Below, in pieces: positions 20,053 to 28,998 of a DNA stretch of 64,000 nt. This DNA comes from Vibrio mimicus CAIM 602 (GTDB taxonomy: Bacteria > Pseudomonadota > Gammaproteobacteria > Enterobacterales > Vibrionaceae). The notes under the pieces were generated by a model that ran no database searches, was not told where the DNA came from, and saw only the letters and a program-made list of their open reading frames with translations. Where the stretch lies: contig NZ_AOMO01000027.1 in assembly GCF_000338875.1 (NCBI RefSeq), positions 181,570 to 245,569 of the forward strand, read 5' to 3'. Every line of letters starts with the position of its first letter. Position 1 is the stretch's first letter. The translations under genes and the position numbers were made by a program.

Positions 20053-21525
20053 ATGCCGTTACCTAGCCATTTTTATACAACGCAACAGCTCAAGCTGGGC
20101 GAACAAGAGGCCGCCCAAGAGCGAGGTCTAGAGCTGTTTAATTTGATGGAGCGAGCAGGGCAAGCGGTTTTCACCATCGCCTTTGCTCAGTTTCCCACTA
20201 GCCACCATTGGTTAATTTGTTGCGGTGGCGGAAATAATGGCGGAGATGGCTACATCGTTGCAGTTCTGGCAAGGCATATGGGTATCGAAGTTACGGTCTG
20301 GCAGTTAGGTGATCCTGAAAAACTTCCGACAGATGCGTATCGTGCATATCAACAATGGATAGAATTGGGTGGCGTTGTTTACGAACCACAATCTGAGTTG
20401 CCTGAATCGACTGATCTCATCATTGATGCTCTATTCGGTATCGGTTTAAAAGAGGCTTTGCGCCCTCAAGTCGTACCTTTAGTCGAGCAATTAAACCAAA
20501 GCGGCAAACCTATTGTGGCCATTGATGTTCCATCAGGTTTGTGTGCCGATACTGGCCAGGTGCTGGGGAGTTGTATCAAAGCACAGCACACCGTAAGTTT
20601 GATCGGCTTGAAACAAGGGTTAGTGACTGGGCAAGCGCGTTGTTACGTAGGCACGCTGCATTATGCAGGATTGGGGGTGGAAGAGGTATTTTCCCAGCAC
20701 AATATGCCTTCTCTGGTCGCGATTGAAGGCAAGCTACGGCATCGATTACTTCCACCACGCCAAGCCTGTACCCACAAAGGCCAAAACGGAAAAGCGTTGA
20801 TTGTTGGGGGAAATGAAGGAATGGGCGGGGCGTTAATCCTCTGTGCTTCTGCCTGCGCCCGCACAGGGGCTGGACTGAGTGCTGCCATGACTCATTCTGA
20901 TAACGTGACTGCTATGTTGACGAATACTCCGGAAGTGATGTGCACCAGTTGGAGCAAACAACACTTATTTGAAGATAGGATCAAATGGTGTGATGCCTTG
21001 GCTCTTGGGCCCGGTTTAGGTAGAGATGAACAAGCACAGCAAATCATGCAGCAGTTGAGTGCTTTAACGGTACCAAAAGTATGGGATGCCGATGCGTTGT
21101 ATTTCCTCTCCCATCAGCCTAACTATGATGCTCAGCGAATTATCACTCCACATCCGGTAGAAGCCGCTCGTTTATTGGGATGTGAAGTCGAAGACGTTGA
21201 ACAGGATCGCTTCGCTGCAATTCGAGCGCTTCAACAACGCTATGGTGGGGTTGTGGTGCTGAAAGGCGCTGGAACCTTAGTTTATGATGGCAAAGAGATC
21301 GCCGTCTGCTTACAAGGCAACCCGGGAATGGCGAGTGGTGGCATGGGGGATGTGTTGACGGGGATTATTGTGGCGCTTTTGGCACAAAAGATCGGCTTGT
21401 CAGATGCCGCTAAACTTGGGGTTTGGTTACACAGTAATGCGGCGGATTTAAATGCCAAATCGCATGGCCAGAGAGGGCTTCTGGCCAGCGATTTATTACC
21501 ACATCTGCGTGAGCTATTGAATTAG
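20053..21525 (+). CDS. nnr: Bifunctional NAD(P)HX epimerase/dehydratase
   Basis: About 490 residues with two repair-enzyme domains for hydrated NAD(P)H. The N-terminal YjeF/NnrE epimerase domain has GGGNNGGDGYIVA and PIVAIDVPSGLCADTG. The C-terminal NnrD ADP-dependent dehydratase domain has ALGPGLGRDEQ, VVLKGAGTLV and the GNPGMASGGMGDVLTGII signature. I prefer ATG 20053 (MPLPSHFYTTQQL), because ATG 20023 falls in the terminator stem. The 3' end overlaps convergent ldhA by 12 nt. In many gammaproteobacteria the gene sits next to tsaE; here it stands apart. Confidence 0.92.
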   Translation: MPLPSHFYTTQQLKLGEQEAAQERGLELFNLMERAGQAVFTIAFAQFPTSHHWLICCGGGNNGGDGYIVAVLARHMGIEVTVWQLGDPEKLPTDAYRAYQQWIELGGVVYEPQSELPESTDLIIDALFGIGLKEALRPQVVPLVEQLNQSGKPIVAIDVPSGLCADTGQVLGSCIKAQHTVSLIGLKQGLVTGQARCYVGTLHYAGLGVEEVFSQHNMPSLVAIEGKLRHRLLPPRQACTHKGQNGKALIVGGNEGMGGALILCASACARTGAGLSAAMTHSDNVTAMLTNTPEVMCTSWSKQHLFEDRIKWCDALALGPGLGRDEQAQQIMQQLSALTVPKVWDADALYFLSHQPNYDAQRIITPHPVEAARLLGCEVEDVEQDRFAAIRALQQRYGGVVVLKGAGTLVYDGKEIAVCLQGNPGMASGGMGDVLTGIIVALLAQKIGLSDAAKLGVWLHSNAADLNAKSHGQRGLLASDLLPHLRELLN

Positions 21526-22509
21526 CTCGTTACCTGATGGCTGGTGGCTAAAAAAGAGCTGAACATTATTGAGCGTGGTTTGTGCGATGTTGTTGAGTGC
21601 ATCTTCGGTGAGAAATGCTTGGTGACCTGTAAACAGCACGTTGTGGCAAGCCGAGAGGCGTCGGAATACGTCATCCACAATCACATCGTTCGATTTATCT
21701 TGGAAGAACAGATCTTTTTCGTTGTCATACACATCCAATCCCAGCGCGCCGATGCGTCCGCGCTTCAATGCTTCGATCGCCGCGGCTGAATCAAGCAATT
21801 CACCTCGGCTTGTATTGATGATCATCACGCCATCTTTCATCTGATCAAATGCGGTATCGTTGAGCAGATGATAGTTTTCTTTTGTCATTGGGCAATGCAG
21901 CGTGATGATGTCACTCTCTGCAAACAGCTCTGGCAGTTCCACATAGAGAGCACCTAATGCGATCGCATCTGGATTTGGGTATGGATCAAAGCAGAGGATC
22001 TGCATGCCTAAGCCTTTTAAAATGCGCATGGTGGCGACGCCAATTTTTCCAGAACCAATGACTCCCACGGTTTTGCCGAAAAAGTTAAAACCGACTAGGC
22101 CATCTAGCGAGAAGTTGGCATCTCTCGTGCGTTGATACGCTTTATGGAAACGGCGGTTTAGACACATCATCATCCCCACTGCATGCTCGGCTACTGCCTC
22201 CGGTGAGTAAGCGGGTACTCGAACTACTTGAATCCCCAACTTTTTCGCCGCTTCCAGATCCACTTTATCGAATCCGGCGCAGCGCATCGCGATCAAACGT
22301 GTTCCACCTTGGTAAAGTTGCTCTAAAACATTGGCATTAAGATCATCGTTCACAAAGGCACAAACCGCCTCACACGCTTTGGCCATCTGCGCGGTTTTTT
22401 CGGTCAACCGAAAATCATGGAAGTGGAGAGTGAACTGTGAATTATCGACAATTTTATTAAACGAAGCGATATCGTAGGATTTTGCACTAAAAAAAACGAT
22501 GTTGAGCAT
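21514..22509 (-). CDS. ldhA: D-lactate dehydrogenase (NADH-dependent, fermentative)
   Basis: A 331-residue D-2-hydroxyacid dehydrogenase. The Rossmann motif is GVIGSGKIGVATMRIL. Catalytic segments are MRCAGFDKVD (substrate loop), INTSRGELLD (Arg) and FTGHQAFLT (His). The sequence from MLNIVFFSAKSYD onward fits LdhA of gammaproteobacteria, which reduces pyruvate to D-lactate in fermentation. It is transcribed leftward, convergent with nnr. Confidence 0.94.
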   Translation of the reverse strand: MLNIVFFSAKSYDIASFNKIVDNSQFTLHFHDFRLTEKTAQMAKACEAVCAFVNDDLNANVLEQLYQGGTRLIAMRCAGFDKVDLEAAKKLGIQVVRVPAYSPEAVAEHAVGMMMCLNRRFHKAYQRTRDANFSLDGLVGFNFFGKTVGVIGSGKIGVATMRILKGLGMQILCFDPYPNPDAIALGALYVELPELFAESDIITLHCPMTKENYHLLNDTAFDQMKDGVMIINTSRGELLDSAAAIEALKRGRIGALGLDVYDNEKDLFFQDKSNDVIVDDVFRRLSACHNVLFTGHQAFLTEDALNNIAQTTLNNVQLFFSHQPSGNELIQ

Positions 22510-22691
22510 AATAATTCCTGTTTCTTAGAGTTTCTGCAGTATTGATATACCCATTGTAGGAAAAAATAAACCCCAAAATTATTAGGCGTAAATGTGCAAC
22601 TGATGGATGTTTGGACGTCTAGACGCTTGACATGTATTTGGCTTGCCTTTAGGCTTTGCGCCCTATTTAGTTATAACGATTTGATACCTGC

Positions 22692-24032
22692 ATGCACTAC
22701 ACTCCTTCTTCCCAACCTCAACAGCCCAATGCATTAGCACTATTGCCGTTAATGGTCTTTTTACTGCTCTTTATGGGCGTGGGCAGCTATCTCACTTGGC
22801 AAGGAGTTGAGTTTGCTTTTTATCAATTGCCAGCACCTGTTGCGGTGATTCCAGCGGTGGTATTGGCGATTACTTTAAGTAAAGAATCCCTTAATCGAGC
22901 AATTGAACAATTCTTAAAAGGGGTGGGGCATAGCGACATTATGGCGATGTGCATCATCTATCTTCTGGCTGGTGCTTTCGCTGCGGTTGCGAAAGCGACA
23001 GGCGGTGTGGATGCCACGGTTAACCTTGGTTTATCACTGTTGCCAGCAAGCCTGATCCTGCCGGGTTTGTTTGTCATCTCCGCTTTTGTGGCAACGGCGA
23101 TGGGTACCTCAATGGGAACCATTGCGGCAATTGCTCCTGTTGCTTTAGGCATCGCGCAAGCGGCTGAATTGAATTTGGGTTTAACGGCGGGCGTAGTACT
23201 CAGTGGTGCTATGTTTGGTGACAATTTATCCATCATCTCTGATACCACGATTGCAGCCACACGTTCGCAAGGCTGCCATATGCGTGACAAGTTTAAAGAG
23301 AACATCCGTATTGCTTTGCCCGCGGCTGTACTTGCGCTGGTGGTTTTCACTTTCAGCAGCCAAGCGGCGCAATCACCTCAAACTACGGACATTGAATGGC
23401 TGAAAGTTTTGCCTTATTTGACCATCTTAGTACTCGCGGTAATGGGTTTGAATGTCTTCGTTGTACTGTTGGTCGGCATTATGATGGCGGCTGGTGTCGG
23501 CGCCTTCTGCGATGGTTATTCTCTTTCATCTTTAACCAAAGATGTGTACGCGGGTTTCGGTAACATGCAGGAGATTTTCCTGCTGTCGATGCTGATTGGT
23601 GGTATGGGCGAGCTGATGAAACAGCAAGGCGGATTGGCATTCTTAACTCACCAAATTAGCCGAATGATCAGCAAATTTGCTCGTTCACACAACGATGTAC
23701 AAAAGATGCGTGCCAGTGAATTAGGGATTGCAGGCTTGGTGGCTTTAACTAATGCGTGTACTGCGAATAACACGGTGGCCATTATTGTGAGCGGTGGTGT
23801 GGCGAAGGAATTGGCAGAGCAGAATGGCGTTACAGCGAAACGCTCAGCAAGTTTACTGGATATCTTCTCGTGTATTCTGCAAGGCATACTGCCTTATGGT
23901 GCACAAGCCTTGCTGCTGGGTTCCATTTTCCACATGTCACCACTGAGTGTAGTGAGCAACTCCTACTACTGCTTCTTCTTGGCGGTTGCAGCATTAGTGG
24001 CGGTATTTCGCCGCCACACCATGCGCTCTTAA
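22692..24032 (+). CDS. NhaC-type Na+/H+ antiporter family protein
   Basis: A 446-residue integral membrane protein with about 11-12 hydrophobic segments. Family signatures are TAMGTSMGTIAAIAPVA, MFGDNLSIISDTTIAATRSQ and ALTNACTANNTVAIIVSG, the last two holding the conserved polar residues of the Ion-transporter NhaC superfamily. Members exchange Na+ for H+ or transport amino acids and organic acids. The start ATG 22692 lacks a clear ribosome binding site. The substrate is uncertain. Confidence 0.88.
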   Translation: MHYTPSSQPQQPNALALLPLMVFLLLFMGVGSYLTWQGVEFAFYQLPAPVAVIPAVVLAITLSKESLNRAIEQFLKGVGHSDIMAMCIIYLLAGAFAAVAKATGGVDATVNLGLSLLPASLILPGLFVISAFVATAMGTSMGTIAAIAPVALGIAQAAELNLGLTAGVVLSGAMFGDNLSIISDTTIAATRSQGCHMRDKFKENIRIALPAAVLALVVFTFSSQAAQSPQTTDIEWLKVLPYLTILVLAVMGLNVFVVLLVGIMMAAGVGAFCDGYSLSSLTKDVYAGFGNMQEIFLLSMLIGGMGELMKQQGGLAFLTHQISRMISKFARSHNDVQKMRASELGIAGLVALTNACTANNTVAIIVSGGVAKELAEQNGVTAKRSASLLDIFSCILQGILPYGAQALLLGSIFHMSPLSVVSNSYYCFFLAVAALVAVFRRHTMRS

Positions 24033-24046
24033 TTGATACCGCTAAG

Positions 24047-24871
24047 TTAGAGAGATAACCGACGGCGTTTCGCTTTCGGTTTCTGATTCTTCCGTTGGTT
24101 TTCACGTTCGGCGAGCTGTTGACGATAGCTCGCCAGATGAAAACGCCGTCTCGGTTTCTGCGTCTCAACCAATTGATTCAATTGCATTTCAAGCTGTTCG
24201 CTTCTTTCTAGCAACGTATTGATCGTCACATGATCTTTTTTCGCCGTGTCGTCTTCCACGAAAAAAGAAGCCACGCTCGCGGTTAATAAACCGAACAGAG
24301 TGATCCCCGTTAGCATCAAAAATACCGCCACGCCACGCCCAAAACCTGTTACTGGGTACATATCTCCGTAACCTACAGTCGTAATTGTCGACATTGCCCA
24401 CCAGAGCGCGTCCGAATAACTGTTGATTGGGCTGGGTGTCCCTTTTTCAACTAAATACACAAAAGCGGCGGAGAGCAATACAGTCGAAAGACTGGTAAGG
24501 CCGATAAAGCTAAACGTTTTTTGGCGCAGGACTGATCGCGTTTGTCGCCATGCTTTGGGTAATACCAATAAGATGCGTAGAAAACGTAGCGGACGCAGGA
24601 ATGGCATTGCCACGATAAGTACATCTGGCCAGTTTTGAACCATGTACTGCAGCGGCTTAGGGCTGACGAAGATTTTAACTAAGAGTTCTGTCGCGAAGAT
24701 GCCCCAAACAATCCAGAGTAAACCATCAAGAAATTCAAGATCTTCAGGAGATAACACAGCAATGTCGGGCAAGAGAGCAACGACAACATAGATGACAGAA
24801 AGAACCAGCATTGGAGTTTCTGTCGTGTTTTCGACCTTTTCTAATAGCTTTTTTCGAATGCCTTGTTTCAT
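24047..24871 (-). CDS. Voltage-gated-type potassium channel protein
   Basis: A 274-residue channel with six hydrophobic segments. The S4-like segment has regularly spaced Arg (RPLRFLRILLVLPKAWRQTR), and the pore has the K+ filter TTVGYGDMYP. After the last helix comes a short coiled-coil-like tail (LERSEQLEMQLNQLVETQK) and a very basic C-terminus (RRRFHL, KAKRRRLSL). It is likely a Kv-like K+ channel of the inner membrane, assembled as a tetramer by the coiled coil. It converges with the NhaC-type gene, 14 nt apart. Confidence 0.92.
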   Translation of the reverse strand: MKQGIRKKLLEKVENTTETPMLVLSVIYVVVALLPDIAVLSPEDLEFLDGLLWIVWGIFATELLVKIFVSPKPLQYMVQNWPDVLIVAMPFLRPLRFLRILLVLPKAWRQTRSVLRQKTFSFIGLTSLSTVLLSAAFVYLVEKGTPSPINSYSDALWWAMSTITTVGYGDMYPVTGFGRGVAVFLMLTGITLFGLLTASVASFFVEDDTAKKDHVTINTLLERSEQLEMQLNQLVETQKPRRRFHLASYRQQLAERENQRKNQKPKAKRRRLSL

Positions 24872-24937
24872 AAAAACTTTTGCGGTGTATGTAAATCAGG
24901 TGCCTTAGCCTACCAAAAAACGCTGATCAGGTATTGA

Positions 24938-25486
24938 TTAAAAACGATATTGCCCGCCGACAGTAAATGAAAGGCTGGAATAATCCTGCTCTAAGGGTTG
25001 GTAGTTAAGCTCCATCGTCAGTGCCAAACTTTTGTCGATGCTCGATTGCACTTTGGTGCCAACGCCTAAATAGGGATGGGTTCCTGAAAACTGGCGATTA
25101 TCACTGATAGAGCCTAACTCATGGCGTTCTTTGACTTTCATGCGTGCCAAACCGCCTCGGGCGTAAAGCACAGTGACATTGTTGATCGGCTGCTCCATAA
25201 AAGCACCGAAGTAGAAACCTTCAACTTTGACATCAACCTTTTGCTGCTGACTATTCAGCATTTCAGCTCCGTTGCCGATCATGCCTGAATACCCCATGTC
25301 TAAGCCAACAAATGGGGAAAACTGGTAGTTATAACCAAATTTAGTGACCCAAGCTTCATCGCTACTCGATGTATTATCCACTTGGTTAAAACCGGTACTT
25401 AAGGAAAACAAATAAGGGCTGGAACCTGCATAAGCAGGCAGTGCGAACCAACAGCAGAGAAGTAGCCAAAAGTAAGAGCGTGCCAT
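24938..25486 (-). CDS. Outer-membrane beta-barrel protein (OmpA/Ail-like porin fold)
   Basis: A 182-residue protein with a signal peptide (MARSYFWLLLCCWFALPAYA) and alternating beta strands ending in aromatic YRF at the C-terminus, as in outer-membrane barrels (SLSFTVGGQYRF). The size fits an eight-stranded barrel. The internal pattern (VGLDMGYSGMIGNG, LYARGGLARMKVK) resembles OmpA-like transmembrane domains. The function is unknown. Confidence 0.85.
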   Translation of the reverse strand: MARSYFWLLLCCWFALPAYAGSSPYLFSLSTGFNQVDNTSSSDEAWVTKFGYNYQFSPFVGLDMGYSGMIGNGAEMLNSQQQKVDVKVEGFYFGAFMEQPINNVTVLYARGGLARMKVKERHELGSISDNRQFSGTHPYLGVGTKVQSSIDKSLALTMELNYQPLEQDYSSLSFTVGGQYRF

Positions 25487-25853
25487 AGATCACCTGTTTC
25501 TTTCCCTGAAAGGGGCAACACCTAACGCAATAATAGGCTTAAAAATAAGCAATAACTGCGCCCGATTAATAGTTATGGTGAATTATTTACGCACTGTGTG
25601 ACTTTGATCGATTTGGCCGAGCAAGCTTAGCAATAGGTCGTTTTAGGCTCACGGCAGAGAGTGATCTAAGTCTGATTAATGAACTTTTAGGCTAAAAGTA
25701 ATCGATTCCTAAACGGAGTTTGCCCTGCCGGAAATTTGACAGCCAGAGTTAAGTTGCTGTTTATTAATGAAATTAAATATAGATGACTGAGGATGAGTTC
25801 GGTGGATATGAAAACTTCGGCAGGGTAACACAAAAAAAAGTCAAATATCAGTC
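25487..25853. other. Spacer between outer-membrane protein gene and guaC promoter
   Basis: AT-rich DNA that contains the promoter of the leftward outer-membrane protein gene. No frame or stable hairpin was recognised. Confidence 0.4.
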
Positions 25854-25882
25854 TTGAGAGAAAAAAAAACGCGGCCTATAAT
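25854..25882 (+). promoter_or_regulatory. Sigma-70 promoter of guaC
   Basis: TTGAGA (25854-25859), a 17-base spacer and a perfect TATAAT (25877-25882). The predicted start is about 25889, at the very base of the hairpin that follows. Confidence 0.8.
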
Positions 25883-25888
25883 GCTGAA

Positions 25889-25922
25889 AACCGGAGCGTC
25901 TGCCAACGCTCCGGTTTTTTTG
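25889..25922 (+). terminator. Promoter-proximal terminator (attenuator) in the guaC leader
   Basis: A perfect 10-bp GC-rich stem (AACCGGAGCG / CGCTCCGGTT) with loop TCTGCCAA is followed by a T-tract. No gene reads into it from the left on this strand; the nearest promoter begins at its foot. The loop sequence recurs as CGTCTGCCAACG at 25940-25951, just upstream of guaC. That repeat could offer alternative pairing and regulate read-through. Confidence 0.75.
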
Positions 25923-26009
25923 TGTCCGAAATGTACTGACGTCTGCCAACGGAGGTACTACGCACTCTGCTAAGAGACACAAATGGTCAATTAATCAAGG
26001 AATTACACA

Positions 26010-27053
26010 ATGCGTATCGAACAAGAACTTAAGTTAGGTTTTAAAGATGTCCTGTTTCGCCCGAAACGTTCAACCCTGAAAAGCCGTTCTCAAGTAAATT
26101 TAACCCGCGAGTTTACTTTCAAACATAGTGGCCGTCAATGGTCAGGCGTGCCAGTCATTGCTGCGAATATGGACTCGGTAGGCAGTTTTGCCATGGCTAA
26201 AGCATTAGCAGAACATGGTGTGATGACGGCTGTACATAAGCACTACACGGTTGCGGATTGGGCTGAGTTTGTAAAAAGCGCAGACAAAGCTGTTTTGAAC
26301 AACGTCATGGTTTCGACAGGCACATCAGAAGCAGATTTCCAAAAAACCAAAGATGTAATGGCACTCTCCGATGAGCTGATTTTCATCTGTATCGACATCG
26401 CGAATGGATACTCTGAGCACCTTGTGGAATACGTGCAAAAAGTGCGTGCTGCATTCCCTGACAAAGTGATCACTGCCGGCAATGTGGTGACAGGCGATAT
26501 GGTAGAAGAGTTAATTCTTGCTGGCGCTGATATTGTCAAAGTCGGCATTGGTCCGGGTTCAGTGTGTACTACTCGTGTGAAAACGGGTGTGGGCTACCCA
26601 CAACTATCAGCAATTATCGAATGTGCTGATGCTGCGCACGGCCTTGGTGGTCGCATCATTGGTGATGGTGGCTGTACGTGTCCGGGAGATGTAGCGAAAG
26701 CCTTCGGCGGCGGTGCGGATTTCGTGATGCTTGGCGGTATGCTGGCTGGCCATGAAGAAGCGGGCGGCGAACTCGTAGTAAAAGATGGCGAAACCTTCAT
26801 GAAGTTCTACGGCATGTCATCGAAGAGCGCGATGGACAAGCATTCCGGCGGTGTGGCGGGCTACCGAGCAGCCGAAGGAAAAACCGTACTATTGCCATAC
26901 CGTGGCAGCGTTCACGGCACCATTCAAGACATCCTCGGCGGCGTGCGCTCAACCTGCACCTACGTGGGTGCGGCAGAGCTTCGTGAGTTAACTAAGCGTA
27001 CAACTTTTATCCGTGTTCAAGAGCAAGAGAACAACGTTTACGGGCGTGAGTAG
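26010..27053 (+). CDS. guaC: GMP reductase
   Basis: A 347-residue IMPDH/GMPR-family barrel enzyme that converts GMP to IMP with NADPH and releases ammonia. The catalytic loop is [20 protein letters not shown], with the nucleophilic Cys near residue 186. The phosphate-binding segments [20 protein letters not shown] and [14 protein letters not shown] are present. There is no CBS domain, as expected for GuaC rather than GuaB. ATG 26010 is preceded by AAGGAA. It is monocistronic, with a regulated leader and terminator. Confidence 0.97.
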   Translation: MRIEQELKLGFKDVLFRPKRSTLKSRSQVNLTREFTFKHSGRQWSGVPVIAANMDSVGSFAMAKALAEHGVMTAVHKHYTVADWAEFVKSADKAVLNNVMVSTGTSEADFQKTKDVMALSDELIFICIDIANGYSEHLVEYVQKVRAAFPDKVITAGNVVTGDMVEELILAGADIVKVGIGPGSVCTTRVKTGVGYPQLSAIIECADAAHGLGGRIIGDGGCTCPGDVAKAFGGGADFVMLGGMLAGHEEAGGELVVKDGETFMKFYGMSSKSAMDKHSGGVAGYRAAEGKTVLLPYRGSVHGTIQDILGGVRSTCTYVGAAELRELTKRTTFIRVQEQENNVYGRE

Positions 27054-27084
27054 GCCTTAAATTAATCGGAAAAATCGAATGATT

Positions 27085-27112
27085 AAGAGCCGTTTTTGAC
27101 GGCTCTTTTTTT
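27085..27112 (+). terminator. guaC terminator
   Basis: Stem AAGAGCCG / CGGCTCTT with a TTTTTGA loop and a T-tract, 32 bases after the guaC stop. Confidence 0.92.
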
Positions 27113-27157
27113 GTCATCCCTAAACCACCGCTGAAAGCGGTGGTTTAGGGATGACAA
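27111..27157. repeat. Perfect 21-bp palindrome with 5-base loop
   Basis: The arms at 27111-27131 and 27137-27157 are exact reverse complements (left arm begins TTGTCATCCCTAAACCACCG) around TGAAA. It directly follows the guaC terminator. The CTAAACCACCGC...GCGGTGGTTTAG core resembles subterminal hairpins of IS200/IS605-type elements, but no transposase is present here. It may be an element scar or a REP-like repeat. Confidence 0.85.
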
Positions 27158-27159
27158 CA

Positions 27160-27184
27160 AAAAAGCCACATAGTGTGGTTTTTT
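27160..27184. terminator. Small terminator-like hairpin beside the dcu remnant
   Basis: AAAAGCCACA-TAG-TGTGGTTTTT. It resembles the terminator behind dcuB (28952-28976), so it may be the copied terminator of the degraded dcu fragment. Confidence 0.65.
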
Positions 27185-27267
27185 CTGCAGAGTAACCAAG
27201 GCCACTCTTCTTTATTTGGGCTTTTTGACTATAGCATCAAGCTTTTTGCTACAAACCGAGGTTGGTT

Positions 27268-27438
27268 TAGTCGATGATGATCTTGCTGAGCACAAATCTC
27301 ACACAGCAGGCAGAGATAACCTCAATCAAGCCGATCGACATAAATGAGTGGTTGAAATACCACTTACCGATTTTGGTGGTGCCTGTGTTATCAAAGTTCA
27401 CAGTGGCGACCATGCCAATTGGTTTGCTGCCTTCTTGA
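27268..27438 (-). pseudogene. Degraded dcuB-like 3' fragment
   Basis: Bases 27268-27408 align almost base for base with the last 140 bases of dcuB (28998-29137), including the stop. The adjoining 27411-27438 then resemble an internal part of dcuB near 29527-29557, so some 390 bases between them are missing. The fragment encodes the C-terminal transporter end in frame (ending KIIID) but has no start. It is either a remnant of a former second dcu gene or a partial duplication reduced by deletion. Confidence 0.85.
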
Positions 27439-27452
27439 ATGTTTAAAAGAAG

Positions 27453-28808
27453 TTATCCCTTTCCAACGGGACGCTTTGCTGGTTTTTTCGGCGCTGAATG
27501 AGCGCTGCTTTTTTTGGCGGTGCGAGCTTGCCCGGTCGGCTGACCTCGTTGGCCAACTTTAGCTTTATTTTCAACTGCGATGCCTTTGTTTTCTCCTGCT
27601 CCGTCTACTTTTTTAGGCTTTTTGGGCTTTTTCGGTTTCAAAGGCCGAGTATCTAATTTTGACTCAGGGAGCAGGTTGGTTGGCTCAAATCCCGCTAAGT
27701 TTATACGAGGCAGTAACGCTTGAGTTAAACGCTCAATCGCAAATAACTCCGGCGCTTCAATGGCACTCACCAAGGATATCGCTTTACCGACCTCACCCGC
27801 TCGGCCTGTACGGCCAATTCGGTGTACGTAATCTTCAGCAATTTTCGGCAATTCAAAATTCACCACTTGGGGTAGCTGTGGGATATCAATACCACGCGCA
27901 GCAATATCCGTTGCGACCAGAATACGTACCTCACCAGCTTTAAAATCCGCTAGTGCGCGGGTGCGTGCGCCTTGGCTTTTATTGCCGTGAATCGCGGCAG
28001 CGGTTAAACCTTGCTCGTTGAGATATGTGGCTAAACGGTTGGCACCATGTTTAGTACGCATAAATACCAGCACTTGTTGCCAATTCCCCTCTTTGACCAA
28101 TTTAACCAGCATGGCAGGTTTCTTTTTTACATCAGCAGGATAAATGCACTGCTCAACGGTTCTTGCCGTTGAGTTGGCTGGGCTCACTGAAATTTCGACT
28201 GGGTTATTCACCAAGCCTTTAGCAAGCTCACGTATTTCGGTCGAAAATGTTGCAGAAAATAATAGGTTCTGGCGCTTTTCGGGTAATAATTTCAGTATTT
28301 TACGAATATCACGAATAAAGCCCATGTCTAACATGCGATCTGCTTCGTCAAGTACCAGAATTTCCAACTGATCAAATTTGACTGCATTTTGGTTATACAG
28401 ATCCATTAATCGGCCTGGGGTTGCCACTAAGACATCCGCACCTTTACACATTCGCTGCATTTGTGGGTTAATTTTTACACCACCAAACACAACCGCGCTC
28501 TTTAGCGGTAGATGACGGCCATAGATCAGTACATTATCTTGGATTTGAGCGGCCAGTTCGCGCGTTGGAGTCAGGATCAAAGCGCGGACTTGATTGGCGC
28601 GAACCCTTGGACCCTTTGCCAGCAATTCTAAAATTGGTAGCGTAAAGCCGGCCGTTTTTCCTGTGCCAGTTTGAGCTGCGGCCATCACGTCTTTGCCTGC
28701 TAAAACCGCAGGAATAGCCTGTAACTGAATCGGTGAGGGTGTGTTGTATCCTTTCTCTTCAATAGCTTTAAGGATTGGCGCAGACAGACCGAGCGAGGTA
28801 AAACCCAT
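27453..28808 (-). CDS. rhlE: RhlE-type DEAD-box RNA helicase
   Basis: A 451-residue helicase with the full motif set: Q motif ([13 protein letters not shown]), motif I AQTGTGKT, Ia [14 protein letters not shown] in [20 protein letters not shown], and [12 protein letters not shown]. The C-terminal tail of about 80 residues is rich in Lys, Pro and Ala ([10 protein letters not shown]), a typical RNA-binding extension. It unwinds short RNA duplexes in ribosome assembly or RNA decay. It is transcribed leftward and ends 15 bases from the dcu remnant. Confidence 0.93.
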   Translation of the reverse strand: MGFTSLGLSAPILKAIEEKGYNTPSPIQLQAIPAVLAGKDVMAAAQTGTGKTAGFTLPILELLAKGPRVRANQVRALILTPTRELAAQIQDNVLIYGRHLPLKSAVVFGGVKINPQMQRMCKGADVLVATPGRLMDLYNQNAVKFDQLEILVLDEADRMLDMGFIRDIRKILKLLPEKRQNLLFSATFSTEIRELAKGLVNNPVEISVSPANSTARTVEQCIYPADVKKKPAMLVKLVKEGNWQQVLVFMRTKHGANRLATYLNEQGLTAAAIHGNKSQGARTRALADFKAGEVRILVATDIAARGIDIPQLPQVVNFELPKIAEDYVHRIGRTGRAGEVGKAISLVSAIEAPELFAIERLTQALLPRINLAGFEPTNLLPESKLDTRPLKPKKPKKPKKVDGAGENKGIAVENKAKVGQRGQPTGQARTAKKSSAHSAPKKPAKRPVGKG

Positions 28809-28951
28809 ATATCATTCTCAACAGTAATCAAATAACGCGGCAAATCCGCGCAAAGCCCGCCATTCTGAGGCCTTTATTGATTAGTAGCAACCGCTATCTA
28901 CAATGCCAAGTCATTTGGGTAGAGAGAAAATGAATATGTGGTTGTTAACAA

Positions 28952-28976
28952 AAAGAGCCACATGACGTGGCTCTTT
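28952..28976 (-). terminator. dcuB terminator
   Basis: Perfect stem AAAGAGCCAC / GTGGCTCTTT with an ATGAC loop, 23 bases beyond the dcuB stop; on the minus strand it is followed by TGTTAAC. Confidence 0.85.
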
Positions 28977-28998
28977 ACTATTTATTACATACCTCGGT

